The notes: generated from the sequence alone by a model not told the origin. Shown: positions 1 through 6,841, counted from the stretch's first letter. The stretch is DNA of 9,689 nt from Oscillospiraceae bacterium (GCA_902789835.1 CADAPN010000066.1:1-9689); one strand, 5' to 3'. Translations and numbers: made by a program.

Positions 1-3000
1 GGCTTTACAAACGGCTATCAGGCGGTTGGTCTCCTGGAGGGAGATACGATTGTCGATAACGGCATCGTAACCGCATCCGGAAGCAGCAGCTTCGATGTCA
101 ACGTTGATACAACCAAGGTCCAGATTACGAGGGCTGGACAGGATGTGACCTCGCTCTATGATATCCATGGAGAAAGCGGTCGCATCACCGTGAATGAATT
201 TGTTCCGGCTCCCAAACCGGTGATCCCCACGGTGACGGTTGAAGCGCCGAGCGCCAGTAAACTCTTCGACGGGACACCGCTCACGATGGATGCCGGGACG
301 GATGTGACCGAGATTACCGACGAGAAGGGGATCACCTATCGAATTGTGATCTCTTATGCCGGCGGCAGCAGAACAGAAATCGGTACAAGCGAGAATGCGG
401 TTACCTCCTGTGCCATCAACGATGTGAACAACCAGCCGATGTTCAGCACGGATGAAATCCAGGCTGCGAGAGATTCCGGGCAGTTAAGAGTAATAAACGG
501 AACTCTGACGGTTGCGGATCCGGCGGAGAAGCAGACGCTTGTCATTACCGGTATCACCGCTTCGGTCACCGTCAAGGCCGCGGACCAGACGGTTACTCTC
601 GCGGAATGCAGTGCAGAAGGCTATAAAGACGGCTATAAAGTCACCGGCCTGCTGGACGGCCACGTAATCAAAGGTGAAAACATCGTCAGCGGTCAGGGAA
701 CCGCCCCCGGATTTGACACGGTTGTGAATGCGGACGCGATCCGTGTTTACAACGGAGAGACGGACGTGACAGCCCTCTACAGCATCAGCGCTGTTAACGG
801 TTATGTCACCGTTACGGTTGAGAAGCCGGATACTCCGCCGGAGCCCGATAAGCCGACGGTTCCCACGCTCACCCTGCGGGGCCTTGATGCCAGCAAGGAA
901 TATGACGGAACCGAACTGACCATGCAGGGGGATAAGGGATATCTCCTCAGCGGTACGATCGGGGATTACAAAATTGCGGTAACATATAACACAATTACCG
1001 AGATCGGAACCAAACCCACCATCAGCAGTTATGAACTCCAGGATGCCCAGGGCAAGACGGTTTTCACCAAGGAGGATCTGGACAAGAGCCCGAACTTCAC
1101 CGTGGAGACGCTTGGTACTCTGACCATCACCAAGCCGGAGCCCACGATCCCGAAGGCTACGCTGAACATCGCGTCGGGAAGCAAGGAATATGACGGTACG
1201 TCGCTGACGAAAGAAGGAGACAGCACTGCGGTTTCGGTTTCCGGCGATCTTGGAAAATACCGTCTGCATGTCGAGTATAACAGCATCACGGAACCGGATA
1301 CGGTGGACACCCTGAAGGACTTTTCTTTGGTGGACGAAAACGGAAAAGTGGCCTTCACCAAGGAACAGCTTATTGCGAGCCCCAACTTCACAGTTAACAA
1401 TGGAACGCTTACGGTGAGCAAGCGACCCCTGAAGCTCATCGCAATCTCCGGCACTTTGAACACCAAGGGCGAAAACATTGTCGCATCCAGTCTGAGCACC
1501 CAGGACGGCAAATTCGTCAACGGCTATCGCCAGGAAGGCCTGATGACCGGCCATACCCTCTCCGGTAACTTCGTACAGGGAAGCGGAAAGGAAAGCTTCA
1601 AGACCAGCATCGACCCGGAGGCGGTCCGCATTACCGCAAACGGCTTTGATGTGACCAGATGCTACAGCATTCAGACGCAGGACGGCTATATCACCATCAA
1701 TGCCCCCACCACCTATGACCTGATCGTCAATCCGCGCTCCTACACCTGGACCTATGACGGCATGGCGCACTCCATGCGCGAATATGACTACAGCGGCCTG
1801 GTCAATGGGGACAAGCTGGTCAAGGTCAACTTCAGCGATCAAGCCACCATTACAAATGTCGGCAATCAGTCGAACCGGATCACCTCCGTTGAGGTGACCA
1901 CCGCCACAGGCGGGGATGTGGACGTGAACAAGTATGTCCTCATTTCCACCCCCGGCACACTGACCGTTGTACAGCGCGACCTGACGGTGACGGCCATTTC
2001 CGGCTCGCTCACGACCAACGGCACGGAGGTTGTTGCCTCCAGTCTGAGCACGCCGGACGGCACCTTCAAGAACGGCTTCAAGGCGGAGGGCCTGGTTCCC
2101 GGGCACTCGCTCACCGGCAGCTTTGTCGTTGGCCGCGGCACCACCACTTTCAACACCAGCATCGATCTGAACAACCTTCGTGTCGTCGATGCCTACGGAA
2201 ACGATGTAACGCGCAACTACAGCATCCGCACCGTTAACGGCACCATCACCATCAACGCCGGAGCCTCCGGTCAGCAGCGCAGCAATGTCTCGCTCTCCAT
2301 TACGGCCAAATCCGGCACCTTCCCCTATGACGGAACGGAGCACAAGCTCAACGAGTACACCGCCAACGGCCTTGTGGACGGCGATGTGATCGAGAAGGTC
2401 ACGTTTAAGCCCTCGTCCGTGATTACCGACGTGGGAACCCGTGCCAACGAGATCCAGGCCGTGGTCATCAAGTCGGCGAACGGCGCGGCCGTGGACAACA
2501 GCAAGTACAACATCAACTACTACTCCGGCACGCTCACCGTGACGAAGTACCCGCTGACCCTGACGGCCGTTTCGGACGAAAAGGTCTACGACGGAAAGGC
2601 CCTGAACAATAAGAGCGTGAAAGCCACCGCTCTGGCCAATTCCAACCACTCCCTCAGCGCGGATTACGAGGTGTTTGACAGCAACGGCAACACCATCAAG
2701 AACGGTCCTGTTGATCCGGGCGTCTACACCAAGAGAGTCAGCAACGTCAAGATTACCGCCGGCAACACGGATGTCACGGCCAACTATGATATCACGATGG
2801 TGGACGGAACGCTGAAGATCACCGGCTCCTCCGGCGAGAGCAGCCGCGCCACCACCACCACGGCCTACTATGGCAATACCTTTACCATCCGCTCGGATGC
2901 CCCGTACGCGGAGTTCAAGTACCTGCTGATCGACGGCGCGAAGGTGCCTACCGACAACTACACCGTCAAGGAAGGCAGCACCATTATCACGCTGAAGTCC

Positions 3001-3810
3001 TCGTACATTCAGAGCCTGAAGAGCGGCGGACACAACTACACCATCGTCTCTGCATCCAAGCAGATCGACGGAAGCTTCAACGTGTCGAAAGCACCGAAGA
3101 CCGGAGACGGCGCATCGATGATCGTCTGGATCATCCTGCTCCTGCTGGCGGCCGTGGCGGTTGCCCTGGTGTTCTTCTTCCTGCAGCGCTCCGGCAAGCT
3201 GGGCGGCGGAAAGCGTCGTTCCGGCAAAAGGAACGGGGGCAAGGAAACTCTCCGCTACCCCTCAGGGAAAGAGTACACCCGCAAGCCGGTTGCCCCGGTG
3301 ATTCCGGATCTGGACTTTGAACCCGAACCGGAACCGGCACAGGACGACGATCCAACCATGGATCTGATGAAAGACTTCGACCTCAATCTGGACGATTATC
3401 GGGATCCGACGCCCAAGACGCCCTCAAGCTACACCGGATATACATCTGCCGGCTATGCTTCCGAGGCGGCAAGCGACAGCGGAAAAACCGGGTTTGAAGC
3501 TCCGGACTTCGGCAGCTTTGATGAGCCGGCGGCACCGCAGGAAGAAGAGCTCCCGGATCTTGAGGTAGAGATCTTTGAAGAGGAACCGACGGCTTCGACC
3601 GCCGCGGAACCGGAGGCACAACCCGCCGCGGAACCGGCGGAGGAGCTTCCGGAGCAGGAAGTGGAAGCGCCTGTCGCAGAACCCGAACCGGAGAAGGCGC
3701 CGGAACCGGCGCGCCGCCGCGGTAAGCACGAGGCGCCGGATCCCTCCGATCCGTTTACGGACAGCTGGTATCAGTCCGTCGGACTGAACAAGCGGGATAA
3801 GAACAAGTAA
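1..3810 (+). CDS. Large repeat-modular surface protein, membrane-anchored, with long cytoplasmic tail (5' truncated)
   Basis: The frame is open from base 1, so the start codon and any signal peptide lie outside the window; the GTG at 145 is an internal valine. Numbering residues from base 1, 1269 are visible. About ten beta-rich modules alternate. One type (about 1-66, 180-272, 477-568, 661-753) carries NGY/NGF, a GH-type turn, DVT and a YSI strand. Another (75-175, 288-383, 385-476) starts with SK-YDGT or a variant. MBG/YDG-like modules (581-660, 765-850, 851-940) contain YDG and end in GTLTV. A stalk domain (949-1030) precedes APKTGD (1031-1036), a membrane helix (about 1040-1062) and a basic stretch with KRR. 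The final tail, about 207 residues, is rich in E, P, A and D and ends with an SWYQSVGLN segment. Such modules are typical of Clostridia surface adhesins. The function and ligand are unknown. The tail is unusual for a sortase-substrate-like protein and may bind a cytoplasmic partner, which is inference. Confidence 0.85.
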   Translation, partial: GFTNGYQAVGLLEGDTIVDNGIVTASGSSSFDVNVDTTKVQITRAGQDVTSLYDIHGESGRITVNEFVPAPKPVIPTVTVEAPSASKLFDGTPLTMDAGTDVTEITDEKGITYRIVISYAGGSRTEIGTSENAVTSCAINDVNNQPMFSTDEIQAARDSGQLRVINGTLTVADPAEKQTLVITGITASVTVKAADQTVTLAECSAEGYKDGYKVTGLLDGHVIKGENIVSGQGTAPGFDTVVNADAIRVYNGETDVTALYSISAVNGYVTVTVEKPDTPPEPDKPTVPTLTLRGLDASKEYDGTELTMQGDKGYLLSGTIGDYKIAVTYNTITEIGTKPTISSYELQDAQGKTVFTKEDLDKSPNFTVETLGTLTITKPEPTIPKATLNIASGSKEYDGTSLTKEGDSTAVSVSGDLGKYRLHVEYNSITEPDTVDTLKDFSLVDENGKVAFTKEQLIASPNFTVNNGTLTVSKRPLKLIAISGTLNTKGENIVASSLSTQDGKFVNGYRQEGLMTGHTLSGNFVQGSGKESFKTSIDPEAVRITANGFDVTRCYSIQTQDGYITINAPTTYDLIVNPRSYTWTYDGMAHSMREYDYSGLVNGDKLVKVNFSDQATITNVGNQSNRITSVEVTTATGGDVDVNKYVLISTPGTLTVVQRDLTVTAISGSLTTNGTEVVASSLSTPDGTFKNGFKAEGLVPGHSLTGSFVVGRGTTTFNTSIDLNNLRVVDAYGNDVTRNYSIRTVNGTITINAGASGQQRSNVSLSITAKSGTFPYDGTEHKLNEYTANGLVDGDVIEKVTFKPSSVITDVGTRANEIQAVVIKSANGAAVDNSKYNINYYSGTLTVTKYPLTLTAVSDEKVYDGKALNNKSVKATALANSNHSLSADYEVFDSNGNTIKNGPVDPGVYTKRVSNVKITAGNTDVTANYDITMVDGTLKITGSSGESSRATTTTAYYGNTFTIRSDAPYAEFKYLLIDGAKVPTDNYTVKEGSTIITLKSSYIQSLKSGGHNYTIVSASKQIDGSFNVSKAPKTGDGASMIVWIILLLLAAVAVALVFFFLQRSGKLGGGKRRSGKRNGGKETLRYPSGKEYTRKPVAPVIPDLDFEPEPEPAQDDDPTMDLMKDFDLNLDDYRDPTPKTPSSYTGYTSAGYASEAASDSGKTGFEAPDFGSFDEPAAPQEEELPDLEVEIFEEEPTASTAAEPEAQPAAEPAEELPEQEVEAPVAEPEPEKAPEPARRRGKHEAPDPSDPFTDSWYQSVGLNKRDKNK
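3091..3105 (+). other. Sortase-like APKTG motif inside the surface protein
   Basis: These codons encode Ala-Pro-Lys-Thr-Gly, followed by Asp, a hydrophobic helix of about 23 residues and a basic patch, which is the order of a cell-wall sorting signal. The first position is Ala rather than Leu. Clostridial sortases accepting S/P-PXTG are known, so recognition is possible. In a normal sorting signal the protein ends shortly after the basic residues, but here about 207 more residues follow. The motif may therefore be a relic, or may still be cleaved to release the tail. Confidence 0.6.
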
Positions 3811-3843
3811 ACCCGCAATGCCCGATCAACGCATCGGGAAAAA

Positions 3844-3881
3844 CAAAAACTCATGCACCGTGAAAAGTGCATGAGTTTTTG
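3844..3881 (+). terminator. Rho-independent terminator after the surface-protein gene
   Basis: A perfect 15-pair stem (3844-3858 with 3867-3881) encloses the 8-base loop CGTGAAAA. The descending arm ends in five T and the ascending arm begins with an A run after the first C, so it could work in both directions. It lies 33 bases after the stop codon. A smaller 6-pair hairpin (CCCGAT 3821-3826 with ATCGGG 3833-3838) precedes it. Confidence 0.9.
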
Positions 3882-3904
3882 CTTATGTGCGTTCAAATCG
3901 CGTA

Positions 3905-3933
3905 TTGAAGCGGCTCTGGATTTCTGTTATAGT
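3905..3933 (+). promoter_or_regulatory. Sigma-A-type promoter for the MBL-fold hydrolase gene
   Basis: The -35 is TTGAAG (3905-3910), the spacer is 17 bases, and the -10 is TATAGT (3928-3933) preceded by TG at 3925-3926, an extended -10. Transcription should start near 3940. This places any start codon upstream of about 3940, such as the ATG at 3887, outside the transcript and supports the start at 4001. Confidence 0.75.
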
Positions 3934-4000
3934 AAAACAAATCGATGCAGGAAATATTAAGTGCTGCCGCCATACGGCAGACGGAAAGGAGTACACGGAG

Positions 4001-4606
4001 ATGGAAATCATCTGGAACGGTCATTCATGCTTCACCGTCAAAACACAGGAGGGGAGCGTTGTCCTGGATCCGTATGAGGACGGAAAAGTACCGGGGCTTG
4101 GACCGCTGCGTCTGGAAGCGGATGCCGTGCTCTGCAGCCACGAGCATGGCGATCATAATTTCCGGGCGGGTGTCAGCCTGACGGGAAAGCCTTTCGGCGT
4201 GCGGGTAGAAGCGATTCCGTCCTGGCATGACGAGGTCTGCGGCAGAAAGAGAGGTTCAAACACCATCCATGTCCTGTACGCGGAGGGGATGAAGCTCGTT
4301 CATCTGGGCGATCTGGGGACGGAGCTGAACCGCGAACAGATTGAGACGCTGGCGGAGCCGGATATTCTTCTGATTCCGATCGGCGGGTACTATACCATCA
4401 ACGCCGCGCAGGCGCTGGAGATTGTGGAGCAGCTGCGCCCGAGGGTTACGGTCCCGATGCACTTCCGGCGGGGCGATATGGGCTATGACGTGATCGCGAC
4501 GCCGGATGAATTCCTGTCCCGCTGCCCGAATGTTGTGGAATACCCCGGGAATACGCTGACCGTGGACTTGCAAACGCCCGCTCAGACTGCGGTGCTGTCT
4601 CTTTGA
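4001..4606 (+). CDS. Metallo-beta-lactamase-fold metal-dependent hydrolase, UPF0173-like
   Basis: The product is a 201-residue soluble, cytoplasmic, presumably zinc-dependent hydrolase; the substrate is not known. It opens with the IIWNGHSCF strand typical of this family. The metal-binding HxHxDH motif is HEHGDH at residues 47-52, with further likely ligands at H76 (SWHD), D104 (HLGDLG) and H154 (VPMHF). The length fits the short UPF0173/YtkL-type proteins, which have no extra domain. I chose the ATG at 4001 because GGAAAGGAG (3983-3991) lies 9 bases upstream, because the family start aligns here, and because the longer frame from 3887 begins upstream of the promoter. It is a single-gene unit that converges on the DUF4250 gene, with only 9 bases between the two stop codons. 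UlaG-type lactonase activity is a possible but unsupported alternative. Confidence 0.88.
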   Translation: MEIIWNGHSCFTVKTQEGSVVLDPYEDGKVPGLGPLRLEADAVLCSHEHGDHNFRAGVSLTGKPFGVRVEAIPSWHDEVCGRKRGSNTIHVLYAEGMKLVHLGDLGTELNREQIETLAEPDILLIPIGGYYTINAAQALEIVEQLRPRVTVPMHFRRGDMGYDVIATPDEFLSRCPNVVEYPGNTLTVDLQTPAQTAVLSL

Positions 4607-4635
4607 CCGCAAGTCTCAGCGAAACTGATTTCGCT
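4565..4635. other. Overlapping inverted repeats at the convergent gene ends
   Basis: Three candidate stems lie where the two transcripts meet. GACTTGC (4565-4571) pairs with GCAAGTC (4609-4615). CTCAGACTGCGGT (4581-4593) pairs imperfectly with 4606-4619, with one mismatch and one bulge. AGCGAAA (4618-4624) pairs with TTTCGCT (4629-4635) across a 4-base loop. None is followed by a clear T run. They may slow or end transcription from both sides, but this is only a structural observation. Confidence 0.35.
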
Positions 4636-4789
4636 CCGGGTCATAGTCGAATCCCGACTGGTGCAGACGGGCGACGAGATCGTCCCGGTCCAGCTCCAGA
4701 TCATCACACAGGGCCTCAAGCGAAGCATACTCGTCCCGAAGTTTCGTGTTGAGGACGCTCATCAGCATGACAGGGTCTTTCGGCAGCAT
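4616..4789 (-). CDS. DUF4250 domain protein
   Basis: This small 57-residue protein matches the DUF4250 pattern from end to end: it begins MLPKDPVML, continues with NTKLRDEY and ends with FDYDPERNQF. The family is common in Clostridia and its function is not established. The charged, mostly helical middle (residues 18-45) looks like a compact helical fold, with no membrane segment or signal peptide. I start at the ATG at 4789, not at a possible ATG at 4822, because GGGAGGTG (4803-4796) sits 6 bases upstream and the family begins at this methionine. It lies 53 bases downstream of the HU gene on the same strand with no terminator visible between them, so the two are probably co-transcribed. This suggests, but does not show, a link to nucleoid or general housekeeping functions. 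Confidence 0.85.
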   Translation of the reverse strand: MLPKDPVMLMSVLNTKLRDEYASLEALCDDLELDRDDLVARLHQSGFDYDPERNQFR

Positions 4790-4795
4790 GGTTTT

Positions 4796-4803
4796 CACCT
4801 CCC
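4796..4803 (-). promoter_or_regulatory. Ribosome binding site fixing the DUF4250 start
   Basis: On the minus strand GGGAGGTG lies 6 bases before the ATG at 4789. It falls inside the 11-codon extension that a start at 4822 would require, so the shorter protein is preferred. Confidence 0.8.
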
Positions 4804-4842
4804 GGAAAAGTATCGGCGGCATGCGCCGGGCAGAAAAAGAAC

Positions 4843-5118
4843 TTACTTATTGACCTTCTCCTTGAACGCCTTGCCGGCCTTGAAGACGGGGGTGTTGCTG
4901 GCGGCGAACTGCATGGTCTTGCCCGTGGCAGGATTGCGGCCCTCGCGGGCATCACGATGCTTCAGGGAGAAAGTACCGAAACCGAAGAGCGCGACGGACT
5001 CGCCGGCGGCGACGGTATCGACGACAGCACCCAGAACGCTGTCGACAACAGCGGCGGCCTGCTTCTGGCTGAGCGCGTTCTCAGCGGCAACTTTTTTTAC
5101 AAGTTCAGTTTTATTCAT
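4843..5118 (-). CDS. hup: HU family DNA-binding protein
   Basis: This 91-residue histone-like protein binds and bends DNA as a dimer and compacts the nucleoid. The N-terminal helical dimerisation part (MNKTELVKKVA and following, residues 1-40) is followed by the core FGFGTF (45-50), the beta-arm signature GRNPATGK (60-67) with the intercalating proline at residue 63, and the C-terminal helix ending KAFKEKVNK. Length and sequence are those of a standard HU; no key residue is missing. The ATG at 5118 is preceded by AAAGGAG (5134-5128) with a 9-base gap. A strong promoter lies just upstream at 5182-5154, and the DUF4250 gene follows in what looks like one operon. The gene is divergent from ychF. 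Confidence 0.96.
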   Translation of the reverse strand: MNKTELVKKVAAENALSQKQAAAVVDSVLGAVVDTVAAGESVALFGFGTFSLKHRDAREGRNPATGKTMQFAASNTPVFKAGKAFKEKVNK

Positions 5119-5153
5119 GGTTGAAAACTCCTTTGTAATTGAATTACTCGGTG

Positions 5154-5182
5154 ATTATAGCAGTTCCGGCGCTGTTTGGCAA
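5154..5182 (-). promoter_or_regulatory. Sigma-A-type promoter for the HU-DUF4250 operon
   Basis: Read on the minus strand, the -35 is TTGCCA (5182-5177), the spacer is 17 bases and the -10 is a perfect TATAAT (5159-5154). TGC directly before it makes an extended -10. The start of transcription should be near 5147, giving a leader of about 29 bases that carries the ribosome binding site. Confidence 0.85.
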
Positions 5183-5236
5183 TAGGGAAAAGCAGAAAAC
5201 AGGCAGAAAAATACCACAGATCTCGGACCTTTATCA

Positions 5237-5273
5237 CCATCTTCGAAACATTTTGCAGGGGATGGAATCGAAG
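5237..5273. repeat. Inverted repeats between the divergent hup and ychF promoters
   Basis: CTTCGA (5241-5246) is repeated inverted as TCGAAG (5268-5273), and CCATC (5237-5241) as GATGG (5261-5265). The two pairings compete. They sit just upstream of the ychF -35 and about 55 bases upstream of the hup -35. They could be a regulator site or chance; no known operator is recognised. Confidence 0.3.
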
Positions 5274-5275
5274 TC

Positions 5276-5304
5276 TTGAGAAACGGAGCCTACTGTGATA
5301 TAAT
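5276..5304 (+). promoter_or_regulatory. Sigma-A-type promoter for ychF
   Basis: The -35 is TTGAGA (5276-5281), the spacer is 17 bases and the -10 is TATAAT (5299-5304), preceded by TG at 5296-5297. The start of transcription should be near 5311, about 150 bases before the coding region. Confidence 0.85.
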
Positions 5305-5310
5305 TCCTCC

Positions 5311-5461
5311 GTTCATAAAAGCTGAAGGAAGCGTGTACTTGCGCAAAAAAGTGCAAACCGATCGAGTGGGGATGAATCACCGTGAGTGAACCGCAAGAAA
5401 CGGTTGAGAGAATGTAAACTGCAGATGAATTCAATTAGATCTTGAAGGGAAACGTGACGAT
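5311..5461 (+). promoter_or_regulatory. Long untranslated leader of ychF, no known class recognised
   Basis: This leader of about 150 bases contains TTGCGC (5339-5344) pairing with GTGCAA (5351-5356) around an A6 loop, and AACCG (5389-5393) pairing with CGGTT (5401-5405). A possible 11-codon frame starts at GTG 5382 and stops with TAA at 5417, but its ribosome binding site is weak. The ychF ribosome binding site, GAAGGGA (5444-5450), is modest and 11 bases from the ATG. I cannot match the leader to a known riboswitch and see no clear terminator. Confidence 0.4.
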
Positions 5462-6538
5462 ATGAAATTAGGAATTGTCGGACTTCCGAATGTCGGAAAG
5501 ACAACGCTCTTTAACGCCCTGACCGGCTCCAAGGCCGAGACAAGCGCCTACTCCAACGCGGGCGCGAAGCCCAACATGGGCACGGCAAAGGTGCCGGATG
5601 AGCGTCTGGACTGGCTCGCGGAATACTATCACCCGAAGAAGTACTCTCCGGCGACGGTGGAGTTTGTCGATGTGGTCGGTGTCAGCACCGGCGGCGGGAA
5701 GGGGAACGAGGTTTTCCAGACCATCCGCCAGGTCGATGCTCTGGTGGAAGTGGTCCGCTGCTTTGACAACGACGACATCTTTCTGGAGAAAGCCGACGCC
5801 GTGCGCGATGCCCAGTCGTTTGAGCTGGAGCTGATTCTGGCGGATCTCGAGATTGTGGAGCGCCGTCTGGACCGCGCGAAAAAGAATGCCAAGAGCGGCG
5901 ATAAAAAGTATAAGCGCGAAGTCGAGATGTGCGAAGCGCTGATCGCCCATCTTGAGGCGGAGAAGCCCGCCCGGGAATTCGAGTTTACCGAAGAGGACCA
6001 GGATATTCTCGCCGACGGCGGCCTCCTCACCGTGAAACCCGTGATCTACGTCGGCAATCTGGACGAGAACGGCATGGCGGACTGGAAGGCGGACCCGAAT
6101 TTCAGCGCCCTGGCCGAGTATGCCGAAAAGCAGGGCGCGGCTGTCCTGCCGGTGGCAGCCAAGTTCGAAGAGGATCTGGCGGAGCTGGATGAGGAAGAGG
6201 CCAAGATGTTTATGGAAGACCTCGGCCTCACGGAACGCGGTCTGGACCGCCTGATCAAGACCTCCTATGACCTGCTGGGCTATATCTCGTTCCTGACGGC
6301 GGGCGAAGACGACGTTCACGCCTGGACGATTGTCCGCGGAACCAAGGCGCCCAAAGCGGCGGGCAAGATCCACAAGGACATCGAGCGCGGATTCATCCGG
6401 GCCGAAATCGTGGCTTTTGAAGACCTGAAGAACTGCGGAAGCATGGCCGCCGTCAAGGAGAAGGGCCTGTTTCGTCTGGAAGGAAAAGACTACGTCATGC
6501 AGGACGGCGACGTGACGATGTTCCGCTTCAACGTTTAA
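5462..6538 (+). CDS. ychF: Redox-regulated ATPase YchF/Ola1-like
   Basis: YchF/Ola1 is an Obg-family P-loop protein that prefers ATP, associates with ribosomes and is linked to stress and redox responses. The 358 residues show the Walker A motif GLPNVGKT (7-14), the G3 region FVDVVG (68-73), a helical insertion rich in charged residues (about 105-180) including the KKNAKSGDKKYKRE segment, the GNLDENG region in the G4 position, and a C-terminal TGS domain (about 270-355) with HKDIERGFIRAE. The usual length is about 363 to 366. The switch region differs from the common form: TSAYSNAGAKPNMG replaces the usual NYPFCTIEPNVG-like stretch, and the loop after G3 is short (STGGGKGN). It may therefore be a clostridial subfamily. 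It has its own promoter and a long leader, and thrS follows under separate control. Confidence 0.92.
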   Translation: MKLGIVGLPNVGKTTLFNALTGSKAETSAYSNAGAKPNMGTAKVPDERLDWLAEYYHPKKYSPATVEFVDVVGVSTGGGKGNEVFQTIRQVDALVEVVRCFDNDDIFLEKADAVRDAQSFELELILADLEIVERRLDRAKKNAKSGDKKYKREVEMCEALIAHLEAEKPAREFEFTEEDQDILADGGLLTVKPVIYVGNLDENGMADWKADPNFSALAEYAEKQGAAVLPVAAKFEEDLAELDEEEAKMFMEDLGLTERGLDRLIKTSYDLLGYISFLTAGEDDVHAWTIVRGTKAPKAAGKIHKDIERGFIRAEIVAFEDLKNCGSMAAVKEKGLFRLEGKDYVMQDGDVTMFRFNV

Positions 6539-6569
6539 GAAAGCAAAGCATGAATTCCGGCAAAAACCG

Positions 6570-6598
6570 TTGACAGAAGCGTTTTTCGATGCTATATT
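6570..6598 (+). promoter_or_regulatory. Sigma-A-type promoter for thrS
   Basis: A consensus -35, TTGACA (6570-6575), is followed by a 17-base spacer and the -10 TATATT (6593-6598), with TGC just before it as an extended -10. Transcription should begin near 6605, right before the T-box stem I. No terminator is visible between ychF and this promoter, so some read-through from ychF is possible. Confidence 0.9.
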
Positions 6599-6610
6599 AA
6601 CGTGGAATTG

Positions 6611-6829
6611 AAAAGGCAGTGACGGAGAACACGTCGTTTGCGACAGTCCAGAGAGAGCGGCCAAAGGCTGTGAGCCGCTTCTGAAACAGACGACAGGTGA
6701 CCGCTCCCGAGCCGGAAGGAGGAAATGCCTTCCCGCGGGCACGCGTAATGTGCTTCAAAGAGTGAAAGAACAAGGTGGAACCGTGTATTTTATGCACCCT
6801 TGGCGAGAGCTGAGGGTGCTTATCTTTTA
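6611..6829 (+). promoter_or_regulatory. Threonine T-box riboswitch leader
   Basis: This leader senses uncharged tRNA-Thr and controls thrS by antitermination. Stem I: base helix GGC 6615-6617 with GCC 6711-6713 and a kink-turn-like AGTGA; GGAG 6624-6627 with CTCC 6704-6707; the specifier loop with ACC (6700-6702, a Thr codon) opposite AA; CAC-GTCGTTTG (6630-6640) with CAGACGAC and GTG (6687-6699); the AGAGAG region (6650-6655) and the apical helix AGCGGC 6656-6661 with GCCGCT 6674-6679. Small hairpins follow at 6714-6733 and 6739-6753. The antiterminator pairs CAAGG (6771-6775) with CCTTG (6798-6802) and GTGTAT (6783-6788) with ATGCAC (6792-6797), leaving the 7-base bulge TGGAACC. Its TGGA predicts a tRNA ending in UCCA. 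Confidence 0.96.
6794..6828 (+). terminator. T-box terminator upstream of thrS
   Basis: An 11-pair stem with two G-U pairs, GCACCCTTGGC (6794-6804) with GCTGAGGGTGC (6809-6819), has the loop GAGA and is followed by TTATCTTTT. It shares 6794-6802 with the antiterminator, so the two are mutually exclusive. The thrS ribosome binding site begins directly after it. Confidence 0.93.
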
Positions 6830-6841
6830 GGAGGAAAGACG

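Noticed and set aside
145..147. GTG as start of the surface-protein gene
   Set aside because: The frame is open to base 1 and the upstream residues complete a repeat module, so the gene is cut by the window edge.
484..3033. Very long minus-strand open frame opposite the surface protein
   Set aside because: It mirrors the repeat gene, has no ribosome binding site or family features, and results from the scarcity of TTA, CTA and TCA codons on the plus strand.
3887..4000. Longer N-terminus for the MBL-fold hydrolase
   Set aside because: It would start upstream of the promoter and lacks a ribosome binding site; family homology begins at 4001.
4790..4822. Eleven extra residues on the DUF4250 protein
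   Set aside because: They cover the GGGAGGTG ribosome binding site, and the family starts at the inner methionine.
5345..5410. Resemblance of the ychF leader to a cyclic-di-GMP riboswitch (GCAAACC followed by GTGGG)
   Set aside because: The remaining conserved parts of that class are missing, so the likeness is only a short match.
5468..6742. Minus-strand open frame opposite ychF
   Set aside because: It is antisense to a clear YchF protein, runs into the T-box leader and has low-complexity composition.
6800..6841. TTG start adding 14 residues to ThrRS
   Set aside because: It lies inside the T-box terminator stem, and the strong ribosome binding site points to 6842.
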